A stretch of DNA of 6,925 nucleotides, from contig DVKN01000139.1 of assembly GCA_018716005.1 (NCBI GenBank), positions 1 through 6,925 of the forward strand, written 5' to 3'. Shown piece after piece: positions 5,569 to 6,925 of the stretch (the stretch's first letter is position 1; every line of letters begins with the position of its first letter). A program made the translations under genes and the position numbers. The notes under the pieces are model-generated. The model was not told where the DNA came from. It did not search any database and saw only the letters and a program-made list of their open reading frames with translations. This stretch comes from Candidatus Scatomorpha stercoravium. GTDB taxonomy: Bacteria; Bacillota; Clostridia; Oscillospirales; Oscillospiraceae.

Positions 5569-5904
5569 ATGAAGCTGAGGATAAAACTTGCGGCCACCGG
5601 CGCCATGGCCCTGGCCGCCGCAGTCTGCGCCGCCGCCGCGATTGGCTCCATAACGGGCCCCGCCGGGGCCGAGGAGCCGGAGAGCGTCCTCGTCTGGCCC
5701 GAGGACAGCTCCGACGCAGAATTCATCCTGCGCGAGTTCGACGGCTGCGTCGCCGTATTCGCCGCCGGCGAGCGCCGCCCGCTGACCATGACCGACATCC
5801 CCGTGCGCGGCCTCCGCGAGGCCGACCGCGCGCTGCTGAACGCCGGGCTCCCCTGCGCCGACAGGGACGAAGTGCTGACATTATTGGAGGATTTGGGCTC
5901 CTGA
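5569..5904 (+). CDS. Small exported protein with BofC C-terminal-like domain
   Basis: 111 residues. AAGGAGG (5555-5561) is seven bases before the ATG. The N-terminus is a signal peptide or anchor (basic MKLRIK, Ala-rich hydrophobic 8-28, possible cleavage after AGA at 34). The exported part (about 45-110) runs 'FILREFDGCVAVF', 'PLTMTDIPVRGLREADRALL', 'DEVLTLLEDLGS'. This matches what I recall of the BofC C-terminal domain in short Clostridial proteins: a strand pair around 'EYDGxxAVF', then 'DIxVxxLPxxDxxxL' and a final 'LxxLLEDY'. In Bacillus subtilis, BofC is a forespore-secreted inhibitor of the SpoIVB protease in the sigma-K checkpoint. This protein has only the C-terminal part, so that role need not apply. 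It stands divergent to the PBP gene and has no obvious terminator. Confidence 0.78.
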   Translation: MKLRIKLAATGAMALAAAVCAAAAIGSITGPAGAEEPESVLVWPEDSSDAEFILREFDGCVAVFAAGERRPLTMTDIPVRGLREADRALLNAGLPCADRDEVLTLLEDLGS

Positions 5905-5959
5905 GGCCGGAAAAAGCCGACAGCCCCGCCTCCCCGTGTTAAGAATCTGAAAAATGCCA

Positions 5960-5988
5960 TTGATTTATCCGCCGTCATGCGTTACAAT
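5960..5988 (+). promoter_or_regulatory. Sigma-A-type promoter of the DUF1292-like gene
   Basis: TTGATT (5960-5965), a 17-base spacer and TACAAT (5983-5988). Predicted start is near 5995, giving a leader of about 25 bases. The last 12 bases (5977-5988) are identical to those of the promoter at 3153-3181. Confidence 0.82.
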
Positions 5989-6019
5989 ATGCTCAGAGAG
6001 AACACGACGGAGGTTCGCC

Positions 6020-6316
6020 ATGGACGAATACGGCAGCAGCTTCATCACCATCGAAGACGACGAGGGCAACGAGTTCGAGCTCGAACAGCTGGACACCCTC
6101 GAGTACTCGGGCGGCGAGTACGGTCTCTTCCTCCCCGCGGATATGTCGGAGGACGACCCCGATTACGGCTATATCATCCTTCGCATAGAGCCCGACGAGG
6201 ACGGCGGCGAGGTCTTCTGCTCCGTCGACGAGGAAGAAGAGCTGGTCGCGGTGTACGACCGCTTCATGGAGCAGCTCTTCGGCGACGAGGATAATGACGA
6301 AGGCGCGGAGGAGTAA
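6020..6316 (+). CDS. DUF1292-like, very acidic small protein
   Basis: 98 residues from the ATG at 6020, chosen because GGAGG (6009-6013) is six bases upstream and the promoter at 5960-5988 would start transcription downstream of the other in-frame ATG at 5954. The sequence follows the DUF1292 layout: 'FITIEDDEGNEFELEQLDTLEY', then 'GEYGLFLPAD', 'YIILRIEPDE' and 'DEEEELVAVYDRFMEQLF'. I count 36 Asp/Glu, only two Arg (55 and 81) and no Lys, so the isoelectric point must be extremely low. DUF1292 proteins (YrzB type) are of unknown function; in many Firmicutes they lie with yrzL and the Holliday-junction resolvase gene yqgF/ruvX. Here neither neighbour is present and the gene stands alone under its own promoter. 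No terminator is visible before the next promoter. Confidence 0.82.
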   Translation: MDEYGSSFITIEDDEGNEFELEQLDTLEYSGGEYGLFLPADMSEDDPDYGYIILRIEPDEDGGEVFCSVDEEEELVAVYDRFMEQLFGDEDNDEGAEE

Positions 6317-6344
6317 GTTCCGCCCTACATTAAAATAAAGAGAT

Positions 6345-6350
6345 TATAAT
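6345..6350 (+). promoter_or_regulatory. -10 box of the structured RNA gene
   Basis: A perfect TATAAT at 6345-6350 with no recognisable -35 at 16-18 bases. Predicted start is around 6357-6361, which is where the closing stem of the structured RNA begins. Confidence 0.55.
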
Positions 6351-6358
6351 CCTGCCCT

Positions 6359-6540
6359 GTGCGTGGATTCGTTTGGGCCCATATAAACCCACATTTTTCA
6401 TAAGGGACGCCGTATTCCTGCGTGGATTGCAGGCCTCCCGGCCCCCTACGAGGTGCGTTGGAAGTTGGAAGCGAGGTAGCACAGGAGAGGCGACCCACCT
6501 GCCGGAGACGTGCAGGTTCTATCTGGGCCCCCACGGCAGA
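6359..6540 (+). ncRNA. ssrS: Structured non-coding RNA, probable 6S RNA
   Basis: About 180 nt between a promoter and a strong terminator, with no credible reading frame. It folds as a long rod. The closing stem is CGTGG (6362-6366) with CCACG (6531-6535) plus GGGCCCA (6375-6381) with TGGGCCC (6524-6530), continued by AACCCAC with GTGCAGGTT. A wide central bubble follows, holding a small hairpin on its 5' strand (CCTGC 6417-6421 with GCAGG 6429-6433). The terminal rod is GCCTC (6433-6437) with GAGGC (6487-6491) and CTAC (6446-6449) with GTAG (6476-6479). Rod-bubble-rod and a length near 180-190 nt are the hallmarks of 6S RNA, which binds sigma-A RNA polymerase by mimicking an open promoter. 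The 3' bubble strand can alternatively form its own hairpin (ACCTGC 6496-6501 with GCAGGT 6512-6517), as expected when 6S refolds after product-RNA synthesis. Exact ends are uncertain. It lacks the AGCAGC/GGAAGG signature of SRP RNA and RNase P or tmRNA motifs. Confidence 0.6.
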
Positions 6541-6550
6541 GGCGGGAGAG

Positions 6551-6584
6551 GCCGGCGTTAGCTATAACGCCGGCTTTTTGTTTT
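6551..6584 (+). terminator. Intrinsic terminator of the structured RNA gene
   Basis: A perfect ten-pair stem (6551-6560 with 6565-6574), a four-base loop GCTA and the tail TTTTTGTTTT (6575-6584). Confidence 0.95.
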
Positions 6585-6631
6585 GCCCGGGCCGCGATAA
6601 GAAAAAATTTGCCCCGGAGAGCAAAAAACAC

Positions 6632-6660
6632 TTGCAATTCCCGCCCCGTTGTGCTATGAT
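6632..6660 (+). promoter_or_regulatory. Sigma-A-type promoter of tRNA-Pro
   Basis: TTGCAA (6632-6637), a 17-base spacer and TATGAT (6655-6660), placed 24 bases before the tRNA 5' end. Confidence 0.78.
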
Positions 6661-6684
6661 AATCGGGCACTAAAGAGCACATAT

Positions 6685-6760
6685 CCGGGTGTGGCGCAGA
6701 TGGTAGCGCGCTTGAATGGGGTTCAAGAGGCCGCTGGTTCAAATCCAGTCACTCGGACCA
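6685..6760 (+). tRNA. tRNA-Pro (anticodon GGG)
   Basis: 76 nt including encoded CCA. The acceptor is CCGGGTG with CACTCGG (one G-T pair), with the C1-G72 pair and A73 discriminator typical of bacterial tRNA-Pro. The D arm is GCGC/GCGC, the anticodon stem CTTGA/TCAAG encloses loop ATGGGGT, and the anticodon GGG is at 6718-6720 followed by G37. The T arm is GCTGG/CCAGT. It reads CCC/CCU codons. It is a single-gene unit with its own promoter and terminator. Confidence 0.98.
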
Positions 6761-6764
6761 TGCT

Positions 6765-6791
6765 AAAGGGGAGCCAAACGGCTCCCCTTTT
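6765..6791 (+). terminator. Intrinsic terminator of tRNA-Pro
   Basis: An 11-pair perfect stem, AAAGGGGAGCC (6765-6775) with GGCTCCCCTTT (6780-6790), loop AAAC, then a further T. It lies five bases after the CCA end. Confidence 0.92.
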
Positions 6792-6836
6792 CTGCATCCT
6801 GATTTTATACGGACAACGATAACGTCATGTACGGCC

Positions 6837-6864
6837 CAAGGGCGGGGATCTATCCCCGCCCTTG
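6837..6864. terminator. GC-rich hairpin, possible terminator of a minus-strand gene at the right edge
   Basis: A perfect 12-pair stem (6837-6848 with 6853-6864), loop TCTA. Neither side has a run of Ts (plus side TGTTTAAG), so it is a weaker terminator candidate than the one at 6765. Its place 26 bases after a possible minus-strand stop codon at 6891-6893 suggests it ends that gene. Confidence 0.5.
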
Positions 6865-6890
6865 TGTTTAAGCCAAATATGTTCTCTCGA

Positions 6891-6925
6891 TTACTCCATG
6901 ACGTACTTCCGTATCTCCGCCCCGA
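6891..6925 (-). CDS. Possible last codons of a minus-strand gene cut by the window edge
   Basis: One minus-strand frame reads RAEIRKYVME and then TAA (6891-6893). The residues look like the end of a helix, and a hairpin follows downstream. With only ten codons visible, coding is not proven. Another minus frame stays open further, to a TAA at 6868-6870. No function can be given. Confidence 0.3.
   Translation of the reverse strand, partial: GAEIRKYVME

Noticed and set aside
6359..6540. SRP (4.5S/scRNA) identity for the structured RNA, suggested by GGAAG repeats
   Set aside because: The conserved SRP helix 8 loop (GGAAGGAAGCAGC type) is absent and the overall fold has a central bubble instead.
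6373..6742. Open frames over the structured RNA and tRNA-Pro
   Set aside because: They have no ribosome sites, overlap RNA stems, a terminator and a tRNA on either strand, and show no protein-like composition.
6822..6904. Inverted pair ACGTCATG (6822-6829) and CATGACGT (6897-6904) around the last hairpin
   Set aside because: Eight bases is within chance expectation, and there is no flanking element or target-site duplication to support a mobile element.
1..6925. CRISPR array, insertion sequence, attachment site, phage or defence system
   Set aside because: No regularly spaced direct repeats, transposase, integrase or nuclease/toxin genes were seen; apart from the tRNA-linked element the window is ordinary chromosomal sequence.

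Overview
The window reads as chromosome of a GC-rich, low-complexity Firmicute, most probably a gut Clostridia member of the Oscillospiraceae type. That assignment is inference. It rests on strong AGGAGG ribosome sites, sigma-A promoters of the TTGACA/TATAAT kind, CCA encoded in both tRNA genes, a class A penicillin-binding protein with a Pro/Thr-rich tail, a DUF1292-like protein and a BofC-C-like small protein. No mobile element, phage gene, CRISPR array or defence gene was seen.

Layout. Positions 1-1501 (+) hold the 3' end of an exported AMIN-type protein with a SPOR-like tail, then a translationally coupled SGNH-hydrolase lipoprotein that starts at a TTG codon. Positions 1502-1795 are non-coding and strongly structured: a terminator-like hairpin and two tandem copies of a structured element that lie directly downstream of a tRNA-Leu(UAG) gene (1796-1880, minus). 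Each copy is followed, in the tRNA's direction, by its own intrinsic terminator. Upstream of the tRNA on the minus strand is a two-gene operon: an unrecognised 101-residue protein, then an exported SH3b-SH3b-NlpC/P60 peptidase. A near-consensus promoter at 3153-3181 drives it. Next comes a bifunctional class A PBP (3254-5377, minus) with its own promoter and terminator.

Divergent from the PBP lies a small exported BofC-C-like protein (5569-5904). It is followed by a very acidic DUF1292-like protein (6020-6316), a promoter-structured RNA-terminator unit that best resembles 6S RNA (about 6359-6540), and a tRNA-Pro(GGG) gene with its own promoter and terminator (6685-6760). A further hairpin and possibly the last codons of a minus-strand gene close the window.

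Theme. Four proteins are recognisably envelope factors: the AMIN/SPOR protein, SGNH lipoprotein, NlpC/P60 endopeptidase and class A PBP. Together they cover binding, probable de-acylation, cleavage and synthesis of cell wall. The rest is housekeeping RNA (two tRNAs, probable 6S). The least explained part of the window is the tandem structured element behind tRNA-Leu. Its two copies keep their loop sequence and change their outer stem by compensatory substitutions.
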